Source: Endozoicomonas gorgoniicola (GTDB lineage Bacteria; Pseudomonadota; Gammaproteobacteria; Pseudomonadales; Endozoicomonadaceae). Taken from it: 64,000 nucleotides of DNA. The notes beneath the pieces were generated by a model, which saw only the letters and a program-made list of their open reading frames with translations, had not been told where the DNA came from and searched no databases. The stretch covers positions 1,506,501-1,570,500 of the forward strand of contig NZ_JAPFCC010000001.1 in assembly GCF_025562715.2 (NCBI RefSeq). The letters are read 5' to 3'. The stretch's first letter is position 1. The number at the start of each line of letters is the position of its first letter. A program made the position numbers and the translations under genes. Shown in pieces: positions 1-8,825 of this stretch.

Positions 1-11
1 TATTCGTCCTG

Positions 12-1160
12 TCAGTCTTTATCAGTTGAGGCCGGGCTTTTCCATGAGTCGGCATAGGCTTTGATGTCAACCTGCTCTGCCTGCGTTGACAGTGACAACG
101 GTCGGCGGGTGTCGATCATAACCGCCACTTCGTTAGTGAAGGTTTGCGGGTCTTCCATGCTTTTTTTCAGAGCCTTGGGGTGTGGTCCGTGAGGAAAACC
201 ACAGGGGTGAAAAGTCACCATACCGGCATCTATGTGGTCACGGCTGAAGAAATTACCCTGGTGATAAAAAATCACTTCGTCAAAGTCATCATTGTTATGG
301 AAAAAGGGGACTTTGAGAGCATTCGGGTCTGTTTCAATGGGGCGGGGGCAGAAGGTGCAGACAACGAATCCCTGACCGACAAATGTCGTATGCACGGAAG
401 GGGGTAAATGATAGCGGTGACTGGTGAGCGGTCTTATATCCCGCCAGTTCAGCCTGATCACTGTGTTGGTTCCGTGCCAGCCAACGGCGTCAAGAGGGTT
501 AAAAGGGTAAGTGAGGGTAGAAATAGCATCGAGCCGTTTGATGCGAACCTGCCACTCGTTTTCATCCTGCTGAGCCTTGAACTGGTTATTGATTTCGGGA
601 TGATCCAGTACGGCAGGGTCGTAAATAGCATTATATCCAGTGATGCCCTTGTCTGGCAGACGATAACAGCCGTCTTTGTTTTCCACCATCAGCATGGCAA
701 TGGGTACTGACGTTTCGATACGCCACGCTGTCCCCCTGGGTATAACCAGATAGTCACCTTCTGTAATAGACAGGTGTCCATAATCGCAGAAAAACTCGCC
801 CTGACCTTCGTGAATAAACAGTAGCTCATCGCCATCACTGTTGCGCACCAGGTGTTGCATAGATTGTGACAGGCACCAGAAGCGAATGGTTGTATCCCGG
901 TTATAAAGGAAGGGTGAGACGGACCAGGGGCATTCCTGTGTGCTGTCCAGTTGGGACAAGTCCAGGGCATGGGGGCGTAGCGGGCCTTCAAAATGGCTCC
1001 AGGCTGTTGGTGGGTGGCGGTGATGCATCTGTGTAACCGGGCCGTAAAAACCCTCGCGGCCAAGCTCCCGTTCATAAGTCCCTTCAGGAAGATCGCAGTG
1101 CGCCTGTCTGGAGCATTGGCCTTCCCGCAGTGGCAGGTGTATCCATGGTTTATGACTCAT
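12..1160 (-). CDS. homogentisate 1,2-dioxygenase-like protein
   Basis: Reads as a 382-residue cupin of the homogentisate 1,2-dioxygenase superfamily, non-haem Fe(II) enzymes that open the ring of homogentisate in tyrosine breakdown. Visible features are an N-terminal cupin half and, near the C-terminus, the His-rich stretch HPCGFPHGPHP, expected to supply iron ligands. The classical NEFMG-type motif is not obvious, so this may be the divergent HmgA-like subfamily rather than true HmgA. An ATG lies 40 codons upstream in frame, but I place the start at the internal ATG (complement of 1158-1160) because GGAG sits about 8 bases before it and the extra segment looks non-conserved. No other tyrosine-degradation gene is beside it. 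The family is likely; the substrate is uncertain. Confidence 0.8.
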   Translation of the reverse strand: MSHKPWIHLPLREGQCSRQAHCDLPEGTYERELGREGFYGPVTQMHHRHPPTAWSHFEGPLRPHALDLSQLDSTQECPWSVSPFLYNRDTTIRFWCLSQSMQHLVRNSDGDELLFIHEGQGEFFCDYGHLSITEGDYLVIPRGTAWRIETSVPIAMLMVENKDGCYRLPDKGITGYNAIYDPAVLDHPEINNQFKAQQDENEWQVRIKRLDAISTLTYPFNPLDAVGWHGTNTVIRLNWRDIRPLTSHRYHLPPSVHTTFVGQGFVVCTFCPRPIETDPNALKVPFFHNNDDFDEVIFYHQGNFFSRDHIDAGMVTFHPCGFPHGPHPKALKKSMEDPQTFTNEVAVMIDTRRPLSLSTQAEQVDIKAYADSWKSPASTDKD

Positions 1161-1368
1161 TGATGCGCTCCGGTTGCTGTCTGTAACGGTGAGAGGTGTA
1201 TAAGTCTTATTACTGTTATTTTTTATTCCGGGTTCTGATTGTCTCTTGCTGATACTTTTGCAAGATTCTTGCTCAAACACTCAACCGTATGGTTCCATAT
1301 GGCCGAGTACTTATGAGATATAGACGATAGTGTTATGCTTGTCATGATTTAATAGCTTAAAACGACGG

Positions 1369-2430
1369 ATGAATGTGGTAAAGCTACTTAAGACAACGCT
1401 GTTCTATTTGAACCAGCAATTGTTCAGGTTAACCTGGCTTTCCATTGTGGTACTTTTGTGCGCGCTGTATTTTGGCAGCTGGTTTTTAATGGAACTCTCG
1501 GGTGAGCAGGGACTGACAGAACCCGGAGTCTGGTTTTATTATTTCGTGACGACAGCGACCACCATTGGTTACGGTGATTTAAGCCCGCAGACCATGGGTG
1601 GGCGGATGGTGGCTGCTATTTTCATGATGCCGGGGGCTGTGGTTGTTTTTGCTGCATTTCTGGGCAAAATGTCCACTACGTTTGTCAATCTCTGGAGGAA
1701 AGGCATGCAGGGGAAGGGCGACTTTTCCATGTTCGATGACCATATTGTCATACTTGGCTGGCATCCCGAACATACACCACAGATGGTCAACCTGATTTAT
1801 GGAGACACCCGGAGGGTTGCTCGCAAGGTCGTATTATGCGCAACAGATGAAATGGAAAACCCGTTTCCGGATACCGTTCACTTTGTTCGTGGTGAAAATC
1901 TGCATAGCGAAGACCTGCTTAAACGCTCAGGTATCCGGACTGCGTCCCGGATTATTATTTACCGGGGCAATGACGATAAAACCCTGGCGTCCTGCCTGAC
2001 TGTGGTGGCAACGGGAACGAAAGCCCATATCGTTGCCAGGTTTGACACTCAGGGTATGGCTGACCTCCTTAAATCGCACTGTCCCCAGATTGAGTGTCAC
2101 TCCGATATCTCTATGGAAATGCTGGTACGTTCCGCACAGGATCCGGGTTCTTCCCGTATTCAGGAGCAGTTGTTATCCACGCTGGAAGGGCCGACCCAGT
2201 TTTCTATTTCTGTGCCTGATGGCTTTGGAGCGGTCAGCTTTTCCCGGCTGATGAGCTACTTCAAAACAGAACATGAGGCCATGATTCTGGGCGTTGCTGA
2301 CAAGGTGACTGGCGATAACCTTAAGTTAAATCCTGAAAGTGATTATCAGGTGAGGGGCCAGCAGGTTCTTTATTATATGGCTGCCGAGCGAATTCATTCC
2401 GGTGATGTTAACTGGGGAAATTGTCAATAG
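1369..2430 (+). CDS. potassium channel with RCK/TrkA-N domain
   Basis: Inner-membrane two-helix K+ channel of 353 residues. A first membrane helix spans about residues 22-41, followed by a pore loop with the canonical selectivity filter TIGYGD at 65-70 and a second helix at about 80-98. A cytosolic Rossmann-like RCK/TrkA-N domain begins near residue 123 (HIVILGW) and runs to about 240, with a further C-terminal regulatory region. This is the MthK/Kch-type plan, in which ligand binding to the RCK ring gates K+ flow. The gene stands alone, divergent from the dioxygenase-like gene. Which ligand it senses cannot be read from the sequence. Confidence 0.88.
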   Translation: MNVVKLLKTTLFYLNQQLFRLTWLSIVVLLCALYFGSWFLMELSGEQGLTEPGVWFYYFVTTATTIGYGDLSPQTMGGRMVAAIFMMPGAVVVFAAFLGKMSTTFVNLWRKGMQGKGDFSMFDDHIVILGWHPEHTPQMVNLIYGDTRRVARKVVLCATDEMENPFPDTVHFVRGENLHSEDLLKRSGIRTASRIIIYRGNDDKTLASCLTVVATGTKAHIVARFDTQGMADLLKSHCPQIECHSDISMEMLVRSAQDPGSSRIQEQLLSTLEGPTQFSISVPDGFGAVSFSRLMSYFKTEHEAMILGVADKVTGDNLKLNPESDYQVRGQQVLYYMAAERIHSGDVNWGNCQ

Positions 2431-2465
2431 TTCTTTATCTGGGGGGCTGAGGTTCGCAGACCCGG

Positions 2466-3110
2466 TTACACATAGATGACGGATTGAGTTTCAGGTGGTA
2501 AACCTGAAACTGTGTGTGTTTGGGTGGCAGCCGCATTACAGTCGTTAGAAAGATCCTTAAGGTGAATTGAATACGCAAATAAAGCCCCCCCTTGCAGAGG
2601 TCGGAAACGATGCACAATACGACCATCGAATTCCAGCTCAACAATAGATGGCTCGGAAGCAATAAATTTTTCTACTCCCATGTTTTTTATCGGTTTCCCA
2701 GTTTTATGATTTATTTCGAAAAATTCTAATGTAAAACCAGCATTACAAAAGAATAAAACTTTCCGGTAACTTAACTCAGGGTCATCAGCTTCGAAGGAAT
2801 GATAATGATAGCCATGGGCCGATTCACAACGGAGTAACCATGAACTTCCAAGACTCAAGAGTCTGGAATCACTATTCGATATATTCCGATCAGACCTGAC
2901 CGAAGTGGACTTAATAAATTCTTCATTTAATATCGAACCCAACAGGCCTTTATTTCTCAATTCGTTGAAGCTTTCGATGAGCGAGGATACTAACACCTTA
3001 GACGCGACCGGTGAAACCGGTAATTTAGTCACTCTTGCATATTTTCCTACAGCCAAAGCTTTCTCCTGATAAGACGGTTTTCTCATTCTAGTTCTGAATG
3101 AGTTCCTCAT
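2466..3110 (-). CDS. hypothetical protein, 214 aa
   Basis: I do not recognise this gene. It encodes 214 residues with a basic N-terminus (several Arg/Lys in the first 15 residues), no convincing signal peptide or membrane helix, and a mixed alpha/beta composition. The ribosome site before the ATG at 3110 is weak, so the start is uncertain. It converges on the K+ channel with a gap of about 35 bases and lies upstream of and opposite to greB. It may be a lineage-specific cytosolic or effector-like protein, but nothing in the sequence shows a function. Confidence 0.5.
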   Translation of the reverse strand: MRNSFRTRMRKPSYQEKALAVGKYARVTKLPVSPVASKVLVSSLIESFNELRNKGLLGSILNEEFIKSTSVRSDRNISNSDSRLLSLGSSWLLRCESAHGYHYHSFEADDPELSYRKVLFFCNAGFTLEFFEINHKTGKPIKNMGVEKFIASEPSIVELEFDGRIVHRFRPLQGGALFAYSIHLKDLSNDCNAAATQTHTVSGLPPETQSVIYV

Positions 3111-3400
3111 GATGGAAACAGGTTAAATCATACTGGATGAGGTTAAGATAGCCGTTGAGTTGGGTGGTTGTAGATTTTTATTTGCGCCCTGAATCCTGAT
3201 GAATCTACCCTCCTTAAAATATCCAATCATATTCGAGGTTTGCCAAAATGCTCGGAACCTCTCAACCAAATTAGTGGGTAAGAATCCACTAAACGTTCAC
3301 TGCCGGATTTCTGCGGAACGTAACTGATTGTCTGGAACAGATCATAAGGAGGCGTGTACTATTGATCATTGGAAAATGATAAACGGATAATGACAGTTCA
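3111..3400. other. intergenic region upstream of greB
   Basis: No convincing gene. It must carry the greB promoter. A strong AAGGAGG ribosome-site-like string at about 3346-3353 precedes only a very short frame (TTG...TGA at 3362-3379), which could be a tiny leader peptide or coincidence. A possible hairpin arm pair, CGTTC ... GAACG, lies at about 3294-3320. Confidence 0.3.
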
Positions 3401-3886
3401 ATGAAGTCCAACCTGATTACCCGCGCCGGTAAAGAAGCCCTTCAGAAAGAGCTCGACTGGCTATGGAAAGTCAAGAGACCACAGGTAACCCAGGCTGTTT
3501 CCGAAGCTGCGGCACTGGGGGATCGTTCAGAAAATGCGGAATACAAAGAAGGCAAACGCGAACTCAGAAGCATAGATCGTCGGCTTCGTTTCCTGACTAA
3601 AAGGCTTGAAACGGTAAAAGTCGTAGACTATTCACCCGAGCAGGAAGGTAAATGCTTTTTTGGTGCCTGGGTTGAAATAGAAAATGAAGACGGCGACATT
3701 TTGCAGTGTCGTATTGTTGGCTCGGATGAGATTGATGTCAGTAAAGGTCATATCACCATTGACTCGCCCATGGCAAAAGCACTGATTGGCAGGCAGGTAG
3801 ATGATGAGGTGGTGGTAAAAACACCGGAGGGGGATAAAATCTGGATTATTCTTAATATCCAGTATCAGGCTTTTGATCGGGGGTGA
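3401..3886 (+). CDS. greB: transcription elongation factor GreB
   Basis: 161 residues, the usual GreB length. An N-terminal antiparallel coiled coil (about 10-80) is followed by a C-terminal FKBP-like domain. GreA/GreB proteins insert the coiled coil into the RNA polymerase secondary channel and stimulate cleavage of backtracked RNA. The acidic tip region (ALGDRSENAEYKEGKRELRS, about 45-64) is the family hallmark, and the basic character of the following helix favours GreB over GreA. It appears monocistronic. Three 15-bp tandem repeats start inside its stop codon region. Confidence 0.95.
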   Translation: MKSNLITRAGKEALQKELDWLWKVKRPQVTQAVSEAAALGDRSENAEYKEGKRELRSIDRRLRFLTKRLETVKVVDYSPEQEGKCFFGAWVEIENEDGDILQCRIVGSDEIDVSKGHITIDSPMAKALIGRQVDDEVVVKTPEGDKIWIILNIQYQAFDRG

Positions 3887-3929
3887 TTGTCTTGTAGAAG
3901 ATTGTCTTGTAGAAGATTGTCTTGTAGAA
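3885..3929. repeat. 15-bp tandem repeat, three copies
   Basis: The unit GATTGTCTTGTAGAA occurs three times head-to-tail without mismatch, beginning within the greB stop codon. The region after it is non-coding. The length and perfection suggest a recent slippage-type duplication. Confidence 0.9.
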
Positions 3930-4094
3930 AGAAGTTTCTGGCGTTTTGTCGTATAACGATCAGCTGTATTTTTACTTAAACTTACTGATACAGGTATGCC
4001 ATGAGAGCATAATCGTGTATTGTTTTCCGCCTTTTCTGTCTGGCATTTATTCGGTACTTGGATAGTAGTACCTTGATTTTGGTACTTAGAGCCC

Positions 4095-4508
4095 GTGAAG
4101 CGATACAAGCAAACCATACTGTCTAATTTTTTCGTGGCTATTAATGCAGAAAGCACTGACACCAGTGAAGGTGACTATCATCTGGTGGAAGCGAATCTGG
4201 ATATTGAGTCCCGGGATGATCGCACTCTGTGTACGGAGGTGCTGCATGGAGAGTATCGCTATGAAGTGTTGACCAACCATCTGCTGGTCGGTGCCTGTCC
4301 GATTTGTTCTGCCATTCTCCAGCGTCGCATCAGTAATATGCCTCTCGAACGTAAGGCAGGAACTACCAGTGCGTTTGAAGACATCGAAGAGGAAGTGCCT
4401 GAAACCCAGATGGCATTGTTACTTGAGAATAGTGGTGATGACAAAGAAGAAACTGACACTGAATGCAGCAGTGAGAAGACTTCACCACAGTTTGATCTGT
4501 TTGGTTAA
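4095..4508 (+). CDS. hypothetical protein with CxxC, 137 aa
   Basis: A plausible GTG-initiated gene of 137 residues; no in-frame ATG lies near the N-terminus. A conserved-looking core (about 1-85) contains an ACPIC motif that could bind a metal or form a disulfide, and the tail is very acidic and low-complexity (Glu/Asp/Ser rich). It ends just before a strong bidirectional hairpin shared with the convergent aroF gene. Function unknown. The internal alternative frame is a shadow. Confidence 0.5.
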   Translation: MKRYKQTILSNFFVAINAESTDTSEGDYHLVEANLDIESRDDRTLCTEVLHGEYRYEVLTNHLLVGACPICSAILQRRISNMPLERKAGTTSAFEDIEEEVPETQMALLLENSGDDKEETDTECSSEKTSPQFDLFG

Positions 4509-4523
4509 GTTCGGCAGGAAAAA

Positions 4524-4550
4524 ACCGGAAAGATAATCAACCTTTCCGGT
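4524..4550. terminator. bidirectional terminator hairpin
   Basis: A perfect 9-bp stem (ACCGGAAAG at 4524-4532 pairing with CTTTCCGGT at 4542-4550) with a 9-base loop. An A-rich run precedes it and a T-rich run follows, so it can serve both convergent genes. Confidence 0.8.
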
Positions 4551-4558
4551 ATATTTCT

Positions 4559-5629
4559 TTACTGAGCGCGCTTACGGGCAGGCAGGATGTCTTTCAACTT
4601 GTTATGCATCGCACGCAGAGTGTTTTCTGTTGTTTCCCAGTCGATGCAGGCATCAGTCACAGAAACGCCATACTCCATGTTGTCGCTGATTTTCTGAGCT
4701 CCCCAGCCAATATTGCTCTCTACCATCAGGCCAACAATGGACTCATTGCCTTCTATAATCTGGTTGGCGACATTTTCCAGAACCAGAGGTTGCAGACCGG
4801 GATCTTTGTTAGAGTTGGCGTGGGAGCAGTCCACCATTATATTGGGTTCGATACCGGCTTTATTCAGTTCCTGTTCACAGATGGCCACACTGACGGAATC
4901 ATAATTTGGCTTGCCGCCTCCACCACGAAGAACAACGTGACCATATGGATTACCCTTGGTTCGGGTCACTGCTACCTGACCATTGCCGCTTATACCCAGA
5001 AAGCGGTGGGGTTTTGATACCGAGTTCAGCGCATTAATGGCGACTTCCAGGCTACCATCGGTACCGTTTTTGAAGCCGACCGCAGAAGAGAGACCGCTGG
5101 CCATTTCACGGTGGGTCTGTGATTCCGTTGTACGTGCGCCAATGGCTGACCATGCCACCAGATCCTGAAGGTACTGTGGAGAAATAGGATCCAGAGCTTC
5201 CGTCGCGGTTGGCATACCTATCTCGGCAACATCCATCAGGAGTCGCCTGCCAATATGAAGACCATCAGCGATTTTAAATGAGTCATTCAGGTAAGGGTCG
5301 TTAATCAGGCCTTTCCAGCCCACGGTGGTTCGTGGCTTTTCAAAATAGACCCGCATTACCAGATACAGTGTATCACCCACTTCTTCACTGAGAGCTTTCA
5401 GGCGCTGTGCATAATCCAGCGCCGCATCAACGTCGTGAATTGAACAGGGGCCAATAACAATAAACAGTCGGTGATCTTTACCGTCGATGATATCCCGAAT
5501 CACCTGGCGACCTTCGGAAACCGTGCGGGCTGCAGCCTCACTCACGGGTATTTCCTGCTTAAGCAGCTCTGGAGTAACCAGTACTTCCTGGGATTCAATA
5601 TTAAGATTTTCAATGGGTAATGGGGTCAT
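4559..5629 (-). CDS. aroF: 3-deoxy-7-phosphoheptulonate synthase (class I)
   Basis: DAHP synthase condenses phosphoenolpyruvate with erythrose 4-phosphate, the first step of the shikimate pathway. At 356 residues it matches the AroF/AroG/AroH length. Visible signatures are the metal and PEP-binding segments IGPCSIHD, RVYFEKPRTTVGWKGLIND, SAIGARTTESQTHRE and MVDCSHANSNKD. Compared from memory with the three E. coli isozymes, the local wording (TEALDP, MVDCSH, SVTDACI) sits closest to tyrosine-sensitive AroF. The feedback specificity is therefore inference. It is transcribed alone. Confidence 0.93.
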   Translation of the reverse strand: MTPLPIENLNIESQEVLVTPELLKQEIPVSEAAARTVSEGRQVIRDIIDGKDHRLFIVIGPCSIHDVDAALDYAQRLKALSEEVGDTLYLVMRVYFEKPRTTVGWKGLINDPYLNDSFKIADGLHIGRRLLMDVAEIGMPTATEALDPISPQYLQDLVAWSAIGARTTESQTHREMASGLSSAVGFKNGTDGSLEVAINALNSVSKPHRFLGISGNGQVAVTRTKGNPYGHVVLRGGGGKPNYDSVSVAICEQELNKAGIEPNIMVDCSHANSNKDPGLQPLVLENVANQIIEGNESIVGLMVESNIGWGAQKISDNMEYGVSVTDACIDWETTENTLRAMHNKLKDILPARKRAQ

Positions 5630-5838
5630 AATGCTCTAGTCCGGGGCTTTTATCTCTTTTACTCCCTTATTAGGGGGGTAAGTACCGACCAGTCAGTGTG
5701 TCTGATGACAGTAAAATTGACATAGCTTGATGGACGGTAGCCCGCCACTGTAATTCATGTGGTAGGATGGCTGCAACTTTTTCTGAAAAAGTGAACTGGA
5801 TTTCACTTTGACATTTTTGTGTCACAGCACTGTAACCG

Positions 5839-6609
5839 TTAAATCAGGTATCGAATACCAAGAACGAGAAGGATACTGGCAAGAATGATCCTCATTGCCT
5901 TATCTGGCAGATGTCGTCCAATGCGGGAGCCCAGATAAACAGCAGGTAGTGACCCGACGAGCAAAACGCCTAGCAGGGCAAAATCAACATTGCCCAGCCA
6001 GATATGCCCAATCCCGGCGACCAGTGTTAACGGAACCGCGTGGGCTATATCAGTACCTACGACTTTTACAGAAGACAATTTCGGGTAGAGGATAAGCAAT
6101 ATGGCTGTACCCAGTGCTCCGGCACCCACGGATGAAAGTGTCACGAGAAGGCCCAGAAGTGCGCCCATCATAACGGTCATTTTCAAACGTTGCTGATCAG
6201 ACCGCTGCACATTATCTCCGAATGATATTGAAAGCAGCCGGTTGCGAAAGAAAAGTACTATAGCTGTCAAAGTAAGCATAAAACCAAGGCAGGTTGTTAA
6301 GATCAGGCTATAATGATCGCTCCCGGCAAACATGTATTTCAGGATGATAACGGTCGCGATGGTAGTAGGAATACTACCTGCACACATGGCTTTGACCAGT
6401 AACCAGTCCACGCTTTTCTGGCGGTGATGTGTCAGCACTCCACTGCCTTTGGTCAACGCGGCATACATAAGGTCGGTACCGATGGCGATATGCGCCGGGA
6501 AACCAAAAACGAGCAGTAGCGGAGTCATCAATGATCCGCCTCCGACACCGGTTAAACCGACTGCAAATCCCACGCTGGCACCTGCTGAAATGTAGAGTAA
6601 TGCGTCCAT
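5839..6609 (-). CDS. TauE/SafE (TSUP) family permease
   Basis: A 256-residue inner-membrane protein with about eight hydrophobic helices arranged as two repeats. Each repeat carries a Gly-rich turn: GLTGVGGGSLMTP near residue 20 and SVGAGALGTA near 160. This is the TSUP plan, associated with export or import of sulfite, sulfoacetate or other small organosulfur anions. It is divergent from cysB, the master regulator of sulfur assimilation, with about 200 bases between them, which fits a sulfur-compound role. That link is contextual only. Confidence 0.88.
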   Translation of the reverse strand: MDALLYISAGASVGFAVGLTGVGGGSLMTPLLLVFGFPAHIAIGTDLMYAALTKGSGVLTHHRQKSVDWLLVKAMCAGSIPTTIATVIILKYMFAGSDHYSLILTTCLGFMLTLTAIVLFFRNRLLSISFGDNVQRSDQQRLKMTVMMGALLGLLVTLSSVGAGALGTAILLILYPKLSSVKVVGTDIAHAVPLTLVAGIGHIWLGNVDFALLGVLLVGSLPAVYLGSRIGRHLPDKAMRIILASILLVLGIRYLI

Positions 6610-6807
6610 GAAATATGGTCTAAAGTTATAAGTAGCTCAGGCGATGTTTGAAATCATGATAATAAATGCATGATTTGCTGGTAACTGTAGCGACCGGCTT
6701 GTATTCTTGAAAGTAATTAAATGCTATTCGCTTATGCCGTATAGTACTAAGAATACAAAATAACTTTTTCACGCTATAGGTTTAGTAAGCTTGACCGGAG
6801 GCCATAA

Positions 6808-7782
6808 ATGAAGCTGCAACAACTGCGCTATATCTGGGAGGTCGCTCACCATGACCTCAATGTTTCAGCCACAGCGCAGAGCCTTTACACTTCCCAGCCC
6901 GGTATCAGTAAACAGATTCGATTACTTGAAGATGAACTCGGTGTTGAAGTGTTTGCCCGAAGCGGCAAGCATTTAACGCGAATCACCCCGGCAGGCGAAA
7001 AAATCATTGAAACCGCCGGTGAAATTTTAAGGAAAGTTGAGAGTATCAAACAGGTTGCCCAGGAGTTCAGCGATGAACGCAAGGGCAGTCTTTCAATAGC
7101 CACAACGCACACTCAGGCTCGTTACGCCCTGCCTGACATCATTAACCGGTTTATTGCCCAGTACCCCGATGTCTCCCTGCACATGCATCAGGGAACGCCG
7201 ATTCAAATTGCCGAAATGGCTGCAGATGGCACTGTTGACTTTGCCATTGCAACAGAAGCGCTGGAACTGTTTAACGATCTGGTAATGATGCCGTGCTATC
7301 GCTGGAACCGCTGTATTCTTGTTCCAAAGGATCACCCTCTGACACAGGTGTCGGAGCTGACCCTTCAGGATGTTGCCCGCTATCCTCTGGTGACTTACGT
7401 CTTTGGCTTTACCGGGCGTTCAAAACTGGATGAAGCCTTTATGAATGAAGGGTTGTCACCAAGAGTTGTGTTTACTGCCACCGATGCGGATGTGATTAAA
7501 ACCTATGTGCGTTTGAATCTGGGCGTCGGCATAATTGCCGGTATGGCTTATGACCCGGAACTGGATTCTGACCTGGTGCCTCTTAATGCCAGCCACCTGT
7601 TTGAACCCAGCGTCACCAAGATTGGCTTCCGCAGAGGAACCTTCCTGCGTGGGTTTATGTACGATTTTATCCAGCAGTTTGCTCCACACCTGACGAAAGA
7701 AGTGGTTCAGGACGCTATTTCACGTCACAACAAAGCGGAAGTGGAGGAATTGTTTTCCGGTGTGCAGTTACCGAGCCATTAA
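6808..7782 (+). CDS. cysB: LysR-type regulator CysB
   Basis: 324 residues, the standard CysB length. The N-terminal winged HTH (about 1-60) has the CysB signature QLRYIWEVAHHDLNVSATA and TSQPGISKQIRLLEDELG. The C-terminal effector domain (about 90-300) binds O-/N-acetylserine in the family and activates cysteine biosynthesis genes. A strong ribosome site (CCGGAGG) precedes the ATG. A TSUP permease is transcribed divergently, possibly under the same regulator. A strong rho-independent terminator follows. Confidence 0.96.
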   Translation: MKLQQLRYIWEVAHHDLNVSATAQSLYTSQPGISKQIRLLEDELGVEVFARSGKHLTRITPAGEKIIETAGEILRKVESIKQVAQEFSDERKGSLSIATTHTQARYALPDIINRFIAQYPDVSLHMHQGTPIQIAEMAADGTVDFAIATEALELFNDLVMMPCYRWNRCILVPKDHPLTQVSELTLQDVARYPLVTYVFGFTGRSKLDEAFMNEGLSPRVVFTATDADVIKTYVRLNLGVGIIAGMAYDPELDSDLVPLNASHLFEPSVTKIGFRRGTFLRGFMYDFIQQFAPHLTKEVVQDAISRHNKAEVEELFSGVQLPSH

Positions 7783-7822
7783 GGCCAAGCCATCCGGTTC
7801 ATTAATCAGGTTCATCAATATG

Positions 7823-7855
7823 GTGTCAATGTAGTGTCAATATAGTGTCAATTAT
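7823..7855. repeat. 11-bp tandem repeat after cysB
   Basis: About three copies of GTGTCAAT(G/A)TA, slightly degenerate, in the non-coding gap between cysB and its terminator. Confidence 0.65.
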
Positions 7856-7875
7856 AGTGTGGTGATATCAGACTC

Positions 7876-7901
7876 CGGCGGCTTTCAGGCCGCCGTTTTT
7901 T
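7876..7901 (+). terminator. rho-independent terminator of cysB
   Basis: A 7-bp GC stem (CGGCGGC at 7876-7882 with GCCGCCG at 7889-7895), a 6-base loop and six T residues at 7896-7901. It overlaps the end of the convergent small gene. Confidence 0.9.
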
Positions 7902-8181
7902 CGAGAATATCCTTTACCAGCTTGAAATAAATGGTGTAGACCTCTGTTTCCTTGCCTTCCTTTTCTACGATAAAGAAGGGCGCTTTATCGACCTGGTAGT
8001 AATCTGCCAGCAAAGCGCCTTCGCTGCCAGCGTCGTTTTCTACATAATCTGCAAAATGATCAATCTGGTTGATATAGCCGGATTCTTCCAATCGTTCCTG
8101 TACATCAATGCATTTCTGGCAGTGGAATCCGTCTGCCATTAATTTTTTTACCATTGTTATACGCATAGCGGTATTTTCCAA
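7885..8181 (-). CDS. small thioredoxin/glutaredoxin-like protein
   Basis: Up to 98 residues. A CQKC pair near residue 21, following a short beta-strand-like segment, and the phrase KAPFFIV (cis-Pro region) are typical of glutaredoxin-like folds. The protein probably handles thiol redox in the cytosol, but its partner is unknown. The TTG at 8181 has AAGGGG about nine bases before it; the first ATG (8166) lacks a well-placed site, so TTG initiation is preferred. It converges on cysB, and the cysB terminator overlaps its 3' end. Confidence 0.65.
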   Translation of the reverse strand: MENTAMRITMVKKLMADGFHCQKCIDVQERLEESGYINQIDHFADYVENDAGSEGALLADYYQVDKAPFFIVEKEGKETEVYTIYFKLVKDILEKTAA

Positions 8182-8324
8182 AAAAGTAACCCCTTATTCT
8201 TCCAAGTCCATTTTAATACCAATTCGACCAATCCGCATTTATGCTAGTCAGTGATGCTTATCAGCATCCGAAAAATTTTCAGATATTAAGAAAACTGGCC
8301 AATCGTACAACGGCTGACTAATGA

Positions 8325-8349
8325 CGCTGACTCCGCTCAGGAATCAGCG
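8325..8349. terminator. imperfect hairpin downstream of the 107-aa gene
   Basis: CGCTGACTCC (8325-8334) pairs with GGAATCAGCG (8340-8349) with one mismatch and a 5-base loop, shortly after the stop of the minus-strand gene. There is no T tract, so a terminator role is tentative. Confidence 0.35.
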
Positions 8350-8373
8350 CCTTCTATCACAAAGCTAATGCTT

Positions 8374-8697
8374 TCAGGCAATCTCGTGAAACTTCTGTAA
8401 CACCTCAGACATCAGCTGAATTTTGTGCAGAACAGGTTGCAGCCTTGCGGGCAGCTCTTCATCTCTGGCATCGGCGAGAGCCTGAACGTCTTCGGAGACT
8501 TCAATCAGGTAGGGGAGAAAGTGGTCGGCCTGGACGTTAAAACCGGAGTCCTTCTGGAAAATAGCTGAAAATTTGCCCTGGTCGTCCTTTTTGTATTGCT
8601 CGATCTGTTCATCAGCACGCAGTGACAGTGTATAGATCTCTTTCAGGGATTCGTTGAGTTTTTCCTGCAGAGCCAGCGCTTTGGTGTTTGGGGTCAT
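8374..8697 (-). CDS. hypothetical protein, 107 aa
   Basis: A small, acidic, strongly helical protein with heptad-like Leu spacing (LQEKLNESLKEIYTLSL), no membrane segment and no cysteines. I do not recognise it. It is divergent from the oligopeptide-binding protein gene. The composition suggests a small cytosolic helical bundle or coiled coil. Confidence 0.6.
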   Translation of the reverse strand: MTPNTKALALQEKLNESLKEIYTLSLRADEQIEQYKKDDQGKFSAIFQKDSGFNVQADHFLPYLIEVSEDVQALADARDEELPARLQPVLHKIQLMSEVLQKFHEIA

Positions 8698-8825
8698 GGG
8701 ATAACCTGATACTTCATCAAACAGGACATTATACCGCCTTGCCTGCTGGATTAAAAAGCGGGCAGAGCCTGCGAAAGTCTGAAACCTGAACTATATAACT
8801 ATGGGTTTTACTGGATGCGCTGAGG

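Noticed and set aside
4095..4508. Possibility that the GTG-start gene after greB is only non-coding
   Set aside because: Kept as a gene at moderate confidence because it has a coherent N-terminal domain with CxxC and a well-placed terminator; the start lacks a strong ribosome site.
8251..8266. Hairpin GATGCT-TATC-AGCATC as a terminator
   Set aside because: Stem is short and AT-flanked, with no gene end close enough on either strand to justify it.
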